A stretch of 64,000 nucleotides of DNA from Micromonospora thermarum (lineage in GTDB: Bacteria > Actinomycetota > Actinomycetes > Mycobacteriales > Micromonosporaceae). The position numbers and the translations under genes were made by a program. Under the pieces are notes generated by a model, which saw nothing but the letters and a program-made list of their open reading frames with translations, made no database searches and was not told where the DNA came from. Of the stretch, positions 9,267 through 19,689 are shown in pieces. Every line of letters begins with the position of its first letter. Positions within the stretch are counted from its first letter, which is position 1. The DNA lies in NCBI RefSeq assembly GCF_012034245.1, contig NZ_JAATEO010000002.1, positions 62,001 to 126,000 of the forward strand, in the 5' to 3' direction.

Positions 9267-9597
9267 CAGGCGCGGAATGTTACATCGAAGGCATAGAACG
9301 GGCGAAGAAGGACAGAACGGTATATGTGATGTCCGTTTTACTTGCTTCTATTGAGTTTCGGAAGCCCAATATGGACGTCGCGGCCACCTACCCGATCGGC
9401 TGTTCACGAAAGGCATTCGGGTCGTTCCGCCAACCCAAAGGTCGGGCATGCTCATGGATCGGCTCAGGACCGGGTTCGACGCTTGGGAGCCGTCCGCCGT
9501 GCGGAAGCCACTCGCCGTTCCACAGCGCGTCGAAAACGTACCCGTCCAGCTCGGACGTGTCGGCCGGCGGGCGGCTTCCGGCGTACCCGGGACGTCG
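9267..9597. other. Intergenic region between glnD end and EPS promoter
   Basis: About 330 bases without a supported gene. The part near 9270-9400 is AT-rich for this genome and could bind regulators of the EPS promoter. The plus-strand frames across it are short or shadow glnD. I see no clear terminator for glnD here. Confidence 0.5.
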
Positions 9598-11910
9598 TCA
9601 GACGGCGGCGAGGACCGCCGCCTCCACCCGGGCCCGGGTGGCGTCGTCGGGCCACCCGCCGACGAGGTAGAAGGCGTCCACGACGTCCGCGCCGAGGGTG
9701 GAGATCCGGGCGGCGCGGACCTGGGCGCCCGCCTCGTCCAAGGCGCAGGTGACCCGGTAGAGCAGGCCGGCGGCGTCGGCGGCCCGCAGCTCCAGCACGA
9801 CCGCGTCGGTGGCCGCCTCCCGGTGCCACACGACCCGGGGCGCCGCACCGGCACCGCGGGCGGCGAGAGCCCTTCCCCGCAGGCGCTGGGTCACCGACAC
9901 GTCGCCGGTCACCGCCCGGCGCAGGTCGGCGGTCAGCGCGATCGGGTCGGGCGCGAGGCCGTACCGGGGCTGGACGCGGCACTCGACCAGCGCCCGCCCG
10001 TCGACCGTGGAGGCGTCGGCGGAGATCACCTCGAGCCGGTGCAGGGCCAGGCAGCCGGCCACCGTCGCGAGCAGGCCCCGCCGGTCCGCCGCGGCCACCG
10101 CCACCCGGTCCCCCGTCACCTGTACGACCGGCAGCGGGCCGGCCAGCAGCACCGGGTCGGGAGCGGGCGGCTCGGGCAGCACACCCGTGTCCAGCGTGGT
10201 GCGCACCCGGGCGACCAGCTCGGCGACCAGCCGCCCCTTCCAGTCCGACCAGGCGGCCGGCCCGGTCGCCGCCGCGTCGGCACGGACCAGGGCGTGCAGC
10301 AGGTCGAGGGTGGTCGTGTCGCCGACCTTTCCGGCCACCCCGGCGATCGTCTTCGGGTCGGCGAGGTCACGGCGGGTCGCCACGTCCGGCAGGAGCAGGT
10401 GCAGCCGGACCAGCGTGCCGATCAACGCCACCTCGTGCTCCGGCAACCCGATCCGCGTGGCCACCGCCTCGGCGAGCGGCGCGCCCACCGTGCTGTGGTC
10501 CCCGGGGAGTCCTTTGCCCGCGTCGTGCAGCAGGGCACCGAGCAGCAGCAGATCCGGCCGGTCCACCTCGCGGGTGTGCCGGCTGGCCTCGTACGCGGTC
10601 TGCACCAGGTGCCGGTCGAGCGTGAACCGGTGCACGGGGTTGTGCTGCGGCAGGCTGCGCATCCGGGTCCACTCGGGCAGCCAGCCGTCGACCAGCCCGT
10701 ACCGGTCGCAGGTCTCCCAGGCCGGCACCAGGCCGGGGCCGGCGCCGAGCAGGGTGATCAGCGCGGCGCGTGCGTCGAGCGGCCAGGGTGCCGGCAGCGG
10801 CGGGCAGTACGCGGCCAGCCACTCGCAGGTGGCCCGGGCGATCGGCAGCCGGGTGGTGGCCGCCGCGGCGGCGACCCGCAGCGACAGGCTCGGGTCCGGG
10901 CGCGCCCCGATCGCGGTCCGCGCGAGCACCAGCTCGCCGTCGTGCTCCACCACGTCCCGGGCGACGGGGCGGCGGAGCGGGCGGCCGTCGGCACCCCGGC
11001 GACGGCCGGCGCGGAGGCGGTCGGTGGCCCGGAAGGCGTCGTCCACGGCGTGGCTGACCGTCCGGGCGTCGCTCGCGACCCGGCGCAGCAGCGCGTCGCC
11101 GTCGTCGACCGCTTTCGGCCCCGCGTCGGCCTGGAGCTGGCGCAACCCGAGCAGGGCGGCGACGCCGTCGCGTTCCTGGGCGAGGAGCCGGTCCACCCGG
11201 CGGCCGACCTGGGTGTGCAGGGCGTCCCGCGTGTCGAGCAGCCGCAGGTGGGCGGCCCGGACCGCGGGGCGCAGCGCGTCGGTGATGCCCGCGATGGCGA
11301 TGGCACGCAGGATGCCCACGTCCCGCAGGCCACCGGCGGCCTCCTTGAGGTCGCCTTCGAGGAGGAAGGCCAGCTCACCGTGCGTCTCCCAGCGGGCGGC
11401 GGCGATCTCCCGCAGCCCGGGGAGCTGCCGTACGGCGGTGCGCCGCCAGTGGTCGGTGGCCGTACGGGTCAGCTGCTCGGCGAGCGCCTCGTCGCCGGCG
11501 ACGTACCGGGCGTCGAGCAGCCCGAGGGCCACCTTGACGTCGTCCTGGGCCACCGAGAGCGCCTCGGCGACCGTCCGCACCGAGTGGTCGAGCCGCAGCC
11601 CGGCGTCCCAGACCGGGTACCAGATGCCGGCGGCCAGGTCGTCCACGCCGGGCACCCCGGCGTGGAGCAGCAGCAGGTCGAGATCCCCGTACGGGGCGCA
11701 CTGCCGCCGCCCGAGCCCGCCGACGGCGACGAGGGCGACGCCCTCGCGGGCCGGCAGCAGTCCCCGCAGCCAGGCGTCGAACGCGTCGGCGCGGGCGGCC
11801 CGGGCCGCAGCCCCGATCCCGCCGGGGACGCCGACGACCCCGCCGACCACACCGTCCGCGTCGCCGTTGCCGGGGTGTCCTGACGCGGTGGTCGTGGTCG
11901 ACGAGCTCAT
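9598..11910 (-). CDS. glnD: [Protein-PII] uridylyl/adenylyltransferase GlnD
   Basis: A 770-residue bifunctional nitrogen sensor that modifies and demodifies the PII protein made by the adjacent gene. The nucleotidyltransferase motif GGLGRRQCAPYGDLDL (about 64-79) keeps both metal-binding aspartates, D76 and D78. It has Q and G where the family usually has E and S. The HD domain is marked by LHDAGKG (461-467). Two ACT domains occupy the C-terminal 170 residues. In actinobacteria the modification is usually adenylylation. The ATG at 11910 has AGGAG upstream and lies 13 bp after glnB. A longer frame reaching 12120 reads through glnB and is not real. Confidence 0.95.
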   Translation of the reverse strand: MSSSTTTTASGHPGNGDADGVVGGVVGVPGGIGAAARAARADAFDAWLRGLLPAREGVALVAVGGLGRRQCAPYGDLDLLLLHAGVPGVDDLAAGIWYPVWDAGLRLDHSVRTVAEALSVAQDDVKVALGLLDARYVAGDEALAEQLTRTATDHWRRTAVRQLPGLREIAAARWETHGELAFLLEGDLKEAAGGLRDVGILRAIAIAGITDALRPAVRAAHLRLLDTRDALHTQVGRRVDRLLAQERDGVAALLGLRQLQADAGPKAVDDGDALLRRVASDARTVSHAVDDAFRATDRLRAGRRRGADGRPLRRPVARDVVEHDGELVLARTAIGARPDPSLSLRVAAAAATTRLPIARATCEWLAAYCPPLPAPWPLDARAALITLLGAGPGLVPAWETCDRYGLVDGWLPEWTRMRSLPQHNPVHRFTLDRHLVQTAYEASRHTREVDRPDLLLLGALLHDAGKGLPGDHSTVGAPLAEAVATRIGLPEHEVALIGTLVRLHLLLPDVATRRDLADPKTIAGVAGKVGDTTTLDLLHALVRADAAATGPAAWSDWKGRLVAELVARVRTTLDTGVLPEPPAPDPVLLAGPLPVVQVTGDRVAVAAADRRGLLATVAGCLALHRLEVISADASTVDGRALVECRVQPRYGLAPDPIALTADLRRAVTGDVSVTQRLRGRALAARGAGAAPRVVWHREAATDAVVLELRAADAAGLLYRVTCALDEAGAQVRAARISTLGADVVDAFYLVGGWPDDATRARVEAAVLAAV

Positions 11911-11923
11911 CGAGCGGTGTCTC

Positions 11924-13688
<1,765 letters not shown>

Positions 13689-13802
13689 GCTGCCTCCTCT
13701 CGGTGTGGAAGTCCTCCCTCCGACTGAGACCTGGCAGCATCGCCCGTCAGCCGGTTGCGCGGAAGCTTCGTCCCCGGCTGTTTCGCCCAAGGCCCCCGAC
13801 CG

Positions 13803-13839
13803 GTTTCCAGTCGGTGACGGCTTGTTTCGGACGTGTGAC
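13803..13839 (-). promoter_or_regulatory. GlnR-type binding site upstream of amtB
   Basis: On the minus strand two copies of GTCAC-N6-GAAAC lie in tandem, at 13828-13839 plus flank and 13803-13818, separated by 5 bp. The known actinobacterial GlnR consensus is GTnAC-N6-GAAAC, usually repeated with about one helical turn between. All 20 defined bases fit. The site is about 115-150 bp upstream of the amtB start. The rest of 13689-13975 holds no gene. Confidence 0.75.
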
Positions 13840-13975
13840 GAAACCCGCACAACCGCCGGTACGGACGGGGGTGGATCGGCTGCCCGGACGGGCGTCGATG
13901 GCTGTCCGCCCGTGCGGCGCCGCCGGTCGCGCGCCGGGGCCGGCGCAGCCGGGCATGGCCCTGTGAGCCAGGCCG

Positions 13976-14839
13976 CTAGTGCAGGGCGGACTCCAGGGCC
14001 TGCCGCTCGTAGTCGAGCAGCCGCAGGTCCCGCATCGGCCGGCGCAGGTGGCCCTTGTGCACGATCCGCACGAACGCCGGCTCACCGGCGGCGGCCATCC
14101 GCCGGATGCCCTCCACGTGGTCGACGATCCGCTTCCGGATGGTGCGGATCAGCCGGTGCCGGTCGCGCGGGATGAGCCCGTACGCGTCGGCGAAGAGTCG
14201 CAGGCGGCGCGGCCGGTCGGGGCGCTTCCAGCCGAGGGTGATCGAGTCCCGGTCGGAGAAGATCGGTACCCAGGTCCAGGCCGCGTACGCCACGTCGTAG
14301 ATGCGCGCGCCGGGCGAGGCGAGGTCGAAGTCGATCAGCCCGAGGGTGCCGTCGGGACGCCAGATGACGTTGTGCGGGGCGGCGTCGTGGTGGCAGATCA
14401 CCTCGGTGTCCGGCGGCGGGGGCCCGAACGAGCGCCACACCGCTCCCGGCGGGGGAACGAAGCCGTACTGCGCGTCGTGGAACATGCGCAGCATCGTGGC
14501 CACCGTCACCAGCGCCTCGTCGGTGACCCAGTGCGGGGCCAGCGGGTACTCCCCGCACTCCCCCTCCAGGTACGACAGCACCTCCCGGTTGCGCTCGTCC
14601 ATGCCGAGCGCGCGGGGGGCACCGGTGAACCCCACGTACTCCAGGTGCCGCAGCAGGGCGTGCACCGAGGGGGTCCACGGGCCGGCGTTGCGCCGTACCG
14701 TGTCCCCGACCCGGACCACGGTGCTGACGTTCCCGCCGTGCAGCGGGATCTCCTGCGAAGTCACGTACGGTCTCCCGAGGCGGGGTGCCGGGTGGTCGGG
14801 GTCGCGCCACCCGACGTAGGCGCGATCGTCGGTCGTCAC
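13976..14839 (-). CDS. Aminoglycoside phosphotransferase-fold kinase
   Basis: A 287-residue APH/choline-kinase fold protein. The Brenner motif CHHDAAPHNVIW (about 150-161) has the catalytic Asp and Asn, and LIDFDLASPG carries the metal-binding Asp. Proteins like this phosphorylate small alcohols, sugars or antibiotics. The substrate is unknown and the name does not imply resistance. GTG at 14839 starts 7 bp after the ftsY stop, so it is probably cotranscribed with ftsY. Confidence 0.82.
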   Translation of the reverse strand: MTTDDRAYVGWRDPDHPAPRLGRPYVTSQEIPLHGGNVSTVVRVGDTVRRNAGPWTPSVHALLRHLEYVGFTGAPRALGMDERNREVLSYLEGECGEYPLAPHWVTDEALVTVATMLRMFHDAQYGFVPPPGAVWRSFGPPPPDTEVICHHDAAPHNVIWRPDGTLGLIDFDLASPGARIYDVAYAAWTWVPIFSDRDSITLGWKRPDRPRRLRLFADAYGLIPRDRHRLIRTIRKRIVDHVEGIRRMAAAGEPAFVRIVHKGHLRRPMRDLRLLDYERQALESALH

Positions 14840-14846
14840 TGCGAGA

Positions 14847-16025
14847 TTACGCGTCCCGTCCGGGGGCCTCGGTGCCCAACAGCGCGTCGACGAACTGCAC
14901 GGCGTCGAACGGCGCCAGGTCGTCCTTGCCCTCGCCGAGCCCGACGAGCTTCACCGGGATGCCCAGCTTGCGCTGCACGGCGATCACGATGCCGCCCTTG
15001 GCGGTGCCGTCGAGCTTGGTCAGCGCGACACCCGTCACGTTGACCGCCTCGGTGAAGACCCGCGCCTGCTCCAGCCCGTTCTGGCCGGTGGTGGCGTCGA
15101 GGATCAGCAGCGTCTCGTCGATGGGGCCGTGCTTCTCCACCACCCGCTTGACCTTGCCCAGCTCGTCCATCAGGCCGACCTTGTTCTGCAGGCGGCCGGC
15201 GGTGTCGATCAGGACGGTGTCGACGCCGGTCTCGATGCCGCGCTTGACCGCGTCGAAGGCCACGCTGGCCGGGTCGGCCCCCTCCGGGCCGCGGACGGTC
15301 TCGGCACCGACCCGACCGGCCCAGGTCTCCAGCTGGTCGGCGGCGGCGGCGCGGAACGTGTCGGCCGCGCCGAGGATCACGCTGCGACCGTCCGCCACCA
15401 GCACCCGGGCGATCTTGCCGCAGGTGGTGGTCTTGCCGGCGCCGTTGACGCCGACCACCAGCAGCACGGCGGGCACCCCGTCCTTGGGCGCGGTGTTCAG
15501 GGACCGGTCCAGGCTCGGGTCCAGGGCGTTCACCAGCTCGGCGGCGAGCAACGCGCGCAGCTCGCCGGCGGACCGGGTGCCGAGCACCCGGGTCCGCTCC
15601 CGCAGCCGGTCGACGATGTCCCGGGTGGCGTCGATGCCGACGTCGGCGGTGATCAGGCTGTCCTCGATCTCCTCCCAGGTGTCCTCGTCGAGGTGGTCGC
15701 GGCTGAGCAGACCGAGCAGGCCCTTGCCGAAGACGTTCTGCGAGCGGGACAGCCGGGACCGCAGCCGGACCAGCCGGCCGGCGGTCGGTTCGGGCACCTC
15801 CAGCGGGGGCGCCTCGATCACCGGCGGCTCGACCAGGATGCCGGTGGACACCTCCGCCTCCGGCGCCAGGACGGGCGGCCCGGCGAGATCCTCCTCGGCG
15901 CGGGTCTCGACCTCCCGCGGCAGCGGCGGCTCGGGACGCCGGCGCAGCTTCGGCACCACCAGCCCGAGGGCACCGAGGATCAGTACACCGAGCAGAGCGA
16001 GTGCGATGAGGAGGTATTCCGTCAT
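14847..16025 (-). CDS. ftsY: Signal recognition particle receptor FtsY
   Basis: A 392-residue SRP receptor GTPase that docks SRP-ribosome complexes to the membrane. An N-terminal helix (residues 5-27) and a charged linker precede the NG domain. GTPase motifs are GVNGAGKTTT (192-201), DTFRAAA (222-228), DTAGR (274-278) and TKLDGTAKGG. ATG at 16025 is followed at once by the membrane helix. On the minus strand CAGGAT lies six bases before the start, close to a leaderless -10. It is divergent from the PhoD-like gene. Confidence 0.96.
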   Translation of the reverse strand: MTEYLLIALALLGVLILGALGLVVPKLRRRPEPPLPREVETRAEEDLAGPPVLAPEAEVSTGILVEPPVIEAPPLEVPEPTAGRLVRLRSRLSRSQNVFGKGLLGLLSRDHLDEDTWEEIEDSLITADVGIDATRDIVDRLRERTRVLGTRSAGELRALLAAELVNALDPSLDRSLNTAPKDGVPAVLLVVGVNGAGKTTTCGKIARVLVADGRSVILGAADTFRAAAADQLETWAGRVGAETVRGPEGADPASVAFDAVKRGIETGVDTVLIDTAGRLQNKVGLMDELGKVKRVVEKHGPIDETLLILDATTGQNGLEQARVFTEAVNVTGVALTKLDGTAKGGIVIAVQRKLGIPVKLVGLGEGKDDLAPFDAVQFVDALLGTEAPGRDA

Positions 16026-16175
16026 GCCGAAATCCTGTCAGACGACGGCCACGGCGTCTTCACCACCGCACCCCCCGGCGCGCTCGGATCCGGCGGTACG
16101 CTCGGTGGCAGCCTGCAGTGGTGCGACCGCCGGCCGGGTAGTAAGGATGAAGCTCGCTCACCTCGGAGGTCCGCC

Positions 16176-17888
16176 ATGCCCGCCGCACATCTGCTCGTCG
16201 GTCCGCTGCTGCGGCGGGTCGTCGACACGCGGGCCACGATCTGGGTGGAGACCAGCGGGCCCGCCGTGGTCACCGTCCGCACGGCCGACGGCGCCACCGG
16301 CACCGCACCCACCTTCTCGGCGTACGACCACCACTACGCGCTGGTCGTGGTGTCCGGTCTCACGCCGGCCGCCGCCACCACCTACGAGGTGCTGATCGAC
16401 GGCGAGCTCGCCTGGCCGGAGCCGCGCGGCCACTTCCCGCCCAGCGTGATCCGCACCCGCGCCGCCGACGACCACGACCAGCCGGTCCGCCTGATCTTCG
16501 GCTCCTGCCGGGAGACCACGCAGCACGCCACCGCGCGGCGGCTGCCGCCGGACGCGCTCGACGCGTACGCCCGCCGGCTGGCCGCCGACTTCGACCCGGC
16601 GGCCCTGCCGGACCTGCTGGTGCTCCTCGGCGACCAGGTGTACGCCGACGAGACCTCGCCGACCGTGAAGCGGCTGCTCAAGCGACGCCGGCGCCGGCCG
16701 AAGGGGGCGCCCGCCGACCAGGTGGTGAGCTTCGACGAGTACACCAAGCTCTATCTGGAGTCGTGGCGCGACCCGGAGATCCGCTGGCTCCTCTCGACCG
16801 TGCCCAGTGTGATGATCTTCGACGACCACGAGATCATCGACGACTGGAACACGTCCGCCACCTGGCGGGCCGACGCGCGCGCCCAACCGTGGTGGGCGGA
16901 GCGGATCGGCAGCGGGCTCGCGTCGTACTGGGTCTACCAGCACCTCGGCAACCTCTCCCCGGACGAGATCGCCAACGACCCGGTGTACGCGAAGGTGACC
17001 GCCGCCGAGGACGCCACCGGCGTGCTGCGCGAGTTCGGTCACCGGGTCGACCAGGAGTCCGACCTCGCGCACGACACCGAGCGGTGGCGGGCCGTGCAGT
17101 ACCAGTGGAGCTACGCGCTCGACCTGGGGCGGACGCGGCTGGTCATGCTCGACAACCGGTGCAGCCGCGTGCTGGACCGGGGCCAGCGGGCGATGCTGCC
17201 GCCGGGCGAGTGGTCGTGGTTCGTCGACCAGGCCCACGGGACGTACGACCACCTGGTGGTGGGGTCCTCGCTGCCCTGGCTGCTCCCCCCGGGCATCCAC
17301 CACGTGGAGTCGTGGAACGAGAAGCTCGCCGACTCGCGCCGGGGCTGGGTGGCGCCCCTCGCCGAGAAGCTGCGTCGCGGCCTCGACCTGGAGCACTGGG
17401 CGGCGTTCCGCCGGTCGTTCGAGGCGCTCGGCGCGCTGTTCGCCCGGATCGGCAGCGGCACACCGGCCGAGCCCGGCGCACGGGTCGGTGCCGGCCCCGC
17501 GTACGCGCCACCGGCCTCGATCAGTGTGCTCGGCGGGGACGTGCACCACTCGTACGTGGCCCGGGCCCGCTTCGCCGACCCGGACGTGGTCACCCCGGTC
17601 CACCAGCTCACCTGCTCCCCCATCCACAACCAGGTGCCGGCGGGGCTGCGCCCGCTGATGCGGCTCGGCTGGTCGCCGGGCCCGGCCGGGGCCACCCGGG
17701 CGCTGGCCCGGACCGCCGGGGTGCGCCGCCCGTCGGTGCGCTGGAAGAAGCTGGCCGGCCCGTACTTCGGCAACGCGGTGGCCACCCTCGTGCACGACGG
17801 CCGCACGGCTCAGGTGACCATCGAGGGCACCACCAGCGACGGTCACCTGCGTCCGGTGATGCACCACCGCCTGACCGGCGACCGGTGA
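16176..17888 (+). CDS. PhoD-like alkaline phosphatase D family protein
   Basis: A 570-residue metallophosphatase of the PhoD family. Metal-binding motifs are LLGDQVYADE (about 150), FDDHEIIDDWN (about 220) and GGDVHHSYVA (about 450). An N-terminal Ig-like domain (1-100) precedes them. No signal peptide or twin-arginine motif is visible at the chosen ATG, so unlike secreted PhoD it may act in the cytoplasm. The start at 16176 has GGAGG six bases upstream. A longer frame starting inside ftsY is a shadow. It is followed 25 bp later by a MarR gene. Confidence 0.88.
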   Translation: MPAAHLLVGPLLRRVVDTRATIWVETSGPAVVTVRTADGATGTAPTFSAYDHHYALVVVSGLTPAAATTYEVLIDGELAWPEPRGHFPPSVIRTRAADDHDQPVRLIFGSCRETTQHATARRLPPDALDAYARRLAADFDPAALPDLLVLLGDQVYADETSPTVKRLLKRRRRRPKGAPADQVVSFDEYTKLYLESWRDPEIRWLLSTVPSVMIFDDHEIIDDWNTSATWRADARAQPWWAERIGSGLASYWVYQHLGNLSPDEIANDPVYAKVTAAEDATGVLREFGHRVDQESDLAHDTERWRAVQYQWSYALDLGRTRLVMLDNRCSRVLDRGQRAMLPPGEWSWFVDQAHGTYDHLVVGSSLPWLLPPGIHHVESWNEKLADSRRGWVAPLAEKLRRGLDLEHWAAFRRSFEALGALFARIGSGTPAEPGARVGAGPAYAPPASISVLGGDVHHSYVARARFADPDVVTPVHQLTCSPIHNQVPAGLRPLMRLGWSPGPAGATRALARTAGVRRPSVRWKKLAGPYFGNAVATLVHDGRTAQVTIEGTTSDGHLRPVMHHRLTGDR

Positions 17889-17899
17889 GGCGACCGCCG

Positions 17900-17905
17900 T
17901 ACGCT
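17900..17905 (+). promoter_or_regulatory. Possible leaderless -10 box of the MarR gene
   Basis: TACGCT lies eight bases before the GTG start at 17914. This spacing would begin the transcript at or next to the start codon. Confidence 0.4.
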
Positions 17906-17913
17906 CTATCACC

Positions 17914-18354
17914 GTGGACGAGCACCCCCCGGAGACCGTACGGGCGGTCGAGCACGAACTGACCGCCCTCCTGCGCCGCAGCCGCGCGGTGTCCTGGGAT
18001 ATCGCCCGGGAGGTCCACCCGAACCTGGAGCCGAACGCGTACGGGCTGCTGCTGTGGCTGCGCCGATCCGGCTCGATCCGGCTCACCGACCTGGCCGGGC
18101 GGCTCGGGATCGGCAAGGGCACCCTCAGCCGGCAGATCAACGGGCTGGAGACCATCGGGCTGGTCCGGCGCGACCCCGACCCGACCGACCGGCGCGCCTC
18201 CCAGCTCAGCCTCACCGAGGAGGGGCAGCGCCGCTTCGACACGGCCTCGGCCGCCCGCCTGGAACGGTTCCGCGAGACGCTGAGCACCTGGTCCGGGCAG
18301 GACGTGGAGACCTTCGCCCGCCTGCTCAACCGCTTCAACGAGACGTACTTCTGA
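17914..18354 (+). CDS. MarR-family transcriptional regulator
   Basis: A 146-residue winged-helix regulator. The recognition region IRLTDLAGRLGIGKGTLSRQ (about 47-66) is followed by the wing RDPDPTDRRASQLSLTEEG, which fits the MarR D-x-R-D-x-R wing pattern. Flanking helices would form the dimer. The GTG at 17914 lacks a good ribosome site but has TACGCT eight bases before it. It may regulate the PhoD-like gene just upstream or the DinB gene downstream; no operator could be assigned. Confidence 0.88.
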   Translation: MDEHPPETVRAVEHELTALLRRSRAVSWDIAREVHPNLEPNAYGLLLWLRRSGSIRLTDLAGRLGIGKGTLSRQINGLETIGLVRRDPDPTDRRASQLSLTEEGQRRFDTASAARLERFRETLSTWSGQDVETFARLLNRFNETYF

Positions 18355-18360
18355 GGTGAA

Positions 18361-18408
18361 AGGAAGGGCCCCTTGTAAACGCCTGGCGTTGTAAAAGGGT
18401 CCCTTCCT
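18361..18408. repeat. Imperfect inverted repeat of the AGGAAGGG family
   Basis: AGGAAGGGCCCCTTGTAAAC is mirrored after a short centre by the complementary arm ending in CCCTTCCT. About 20 of 24 positions pair, and each arm contains a smaller palindrome. It follows the MarR stop by 6 bp and could act as a terminator. I recall similar dispersed elements in Micromonosporaceae genomes. Confidence 0.6.
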
Positions 18409-18477
18409 AACGCCGAACACCGCGCGAGGCGGTAATCGGGTCGCCGCGTGTCGGACCCGGACGCGAGGATGGCCGGC

Positions 18478-19008
18478 ATGACCTGGAGAGCACCCGAGAT
18501 CGACCGCCGGCACGAGCCCTTCCTCGGTGACGAGCGCACCATGCTGGAGGGCTGGCTCAACTACCACCGAGACACCTTGCTCCACAAGTGCGCGGGGCTG
18601 ACCGCCGAGCAACTGCGCACCGCGAGCGTCGAGCCGTCCGCCCTCAGTCTGCTCGGGCTGGTCCGGCACATGACCGTCGTGGAGCGGGCGTGGTTCCGGC
18701 AGCGCTTCGCCGGCGAGAGCCTGCCCGAGCTGCACGACTGGGCGGCCGATCCGGACGCCGAGTTCACCACCGTGGCCACCGCCGACCCGGAGGCCGACTT
18801 CGCCGCTTTCCGGGCCGAGATCGAGGCCGCCGACGCGGCGGCCGCCGGCCACGACCTCGACGAGGAGTTCACCCTGCGCCGCCGCGACGGCAGCGAGCAC
18901 CGGATGAACCTGCGCTGGATCTACGTCCACATGATCGAGGAGTACGCGCGGCACAACGGCCACGCCGACCTGATCCGCGAACGCGTCGACGGCGCGACCG
19001 GCGACTGA
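18478..19008 (+). CDS. DinB/DUF664 family protein
   Basis: A 176-residue four-helix protein of the DinB-like (DUF664) superfamily. The metal-binding histidines are visible in LVRHMTVVERAW (near 60) and HMIEEYARHNGHADLIRE (near 155). The family includes mycothiol- and bacillithiol-dependent S-transferases and many members of unknown function. I chose ATG at 18478 because GAGG lies nine bases upstream; ATG 18469 and GTG 18448 are in frame. It converges on the HAD gene across a strong hairpin. Confidence 0.82.
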   Translation: MTWRAPEIDRRHEPFLGDERTMLEGWLNYHRDTLLHKCAGLTAEQLRTASVEPSALSLLGLVRHMTVVERAWFRQRFAGESLPELHDWAADPDAEFTTVATADPEADFAAFRAEIEAADAAAAGHDLDEEFTLRRRDGSEHRMNLRWIYVHMIEEYARHNGHADLIRERVDGATGD

Positions 19009-19021
19009 TTCACCGATCCGG

Positions 19022-19059
19022 CGAGATCCTGGACGGCTTCGGGACCGTCCAGGATCTCG
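19022..19059. terminator. Bidirectional hairpin terminator between DinB and HAD genes
   Basis: A perfect 15-bp stem (CGAGATCCTGGACGG and its complement) with an 8-base loop lies between the two convergent stops. No T tract follows, as is common in high-GC actinobacteria. Confidence 0.8.
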
Positions 19060-19065
19060 AACAGG

Positions 19066-19689
19066 TCACTCCGCCGGTGCCAGGGCGGCGCGCAGGTAGC
19101 GCAGGTCGCCGGGGCCGCTCCAGCGGTGCGCCGACAACCCGGCCACCCGGGCACCGGCGACCGCCCGGTCCTCGTCGTCGACGAACAGCACCCGGGACGG
19201 CGGGGTCTCCAGGGCCTCGCAGGCCACCTGGAAGTACTCCTTCGCGGGCTTGTGCACGCCGACGACCGAGGAGTTGACCACCACGTCCAGCTCGCCGGTG
19301 AGCCCGAGCGCGGCGAGGTCGGCGTCGAGCACGTCGGTGGCGTTGGTGCCCAACCCGACCCGGATCCCGTCGGCCCGCACCTCGCGGATGAACGCCAGCA
19401 CGTCGGGGTCGACCTCGCCCCGGTAGCGCTGCCACTCGTCGACCGCCGCCCGCGCCCGCTCCGCACCGACCGACGGCGTCAGCGCGTCGGCCACGCTGGC
19501 CATCCAGTCGGCGTGGCTGACCTTGCCGGTCAGCACCGGCTGGAGCAGACCCCACGACATGGCGATCTCCCCGAGCACACCCTCGGTGAGCCCGTACTCC
19601 CGCTCGACGCCGGCGACCACCGCCGGGTCCCAGCGGCGCAGTACGCCGTCGAAGTCCACCAGGAGCGCCGTGGCGCGTTCCCGACTCAC
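19066..19689 (-). CDS. HAD-family hydrolase
   Basis: A 207-residue HAD phosphatase-like protein. Motif I is LLVDFDGVLRRWD, motif II GLGTNAT, motif III the lysine in VHKPAKEYF, and motif IV LFVDDEDRAV. Motif I reads DFDGV, so both aspartates are kept. The helical cap lies between motifs I and II. The substrate is unknown. GTG at 19689 overlaps the smc stop by four bases (GTGA), which implies coupled expression with smc. Confidence 0.85.
   Translation of the reverse strand: MSRERATALLVDFDGVLRRWDPAVVAGVEREYGLTEGVLGEIAMSWGLLQPVLTGKVSHADWMASVADALTPSVGAERARAAVDEWQRYRGEVDPDVLAFIREVRADGIRVGLGTNATDVLDADLAALGLTGELDVVVNSSVVGVHKPAKEYFQVACEALETPPSRVLFVDDEDRAVAGARVAGLSAHRWSGPGDLRYLRAALAPAE

Noticed and set aside
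9448..11883. 811-codon plus-strand open frame opposite glnD
   Set aside because: It is antisense to a gene with clear GlnD motifs, has Gly/Arg/Pro-rich content with no domains and lacks a ribosome site. High GC makes long shadow frames.
13976..14839. APH-fold gene as an antibiotic resistance gene
   Set aside because: Only the fold is recognisable; it is in the ftsY operon with no resistance context.
15129..16175. N-terminal extension of the PhoD-like frame through ftsY
   Set aside because: GGAGG and ATG at 16176 and the family start fix the true beginning; the upstream part is antisense to ftsY.
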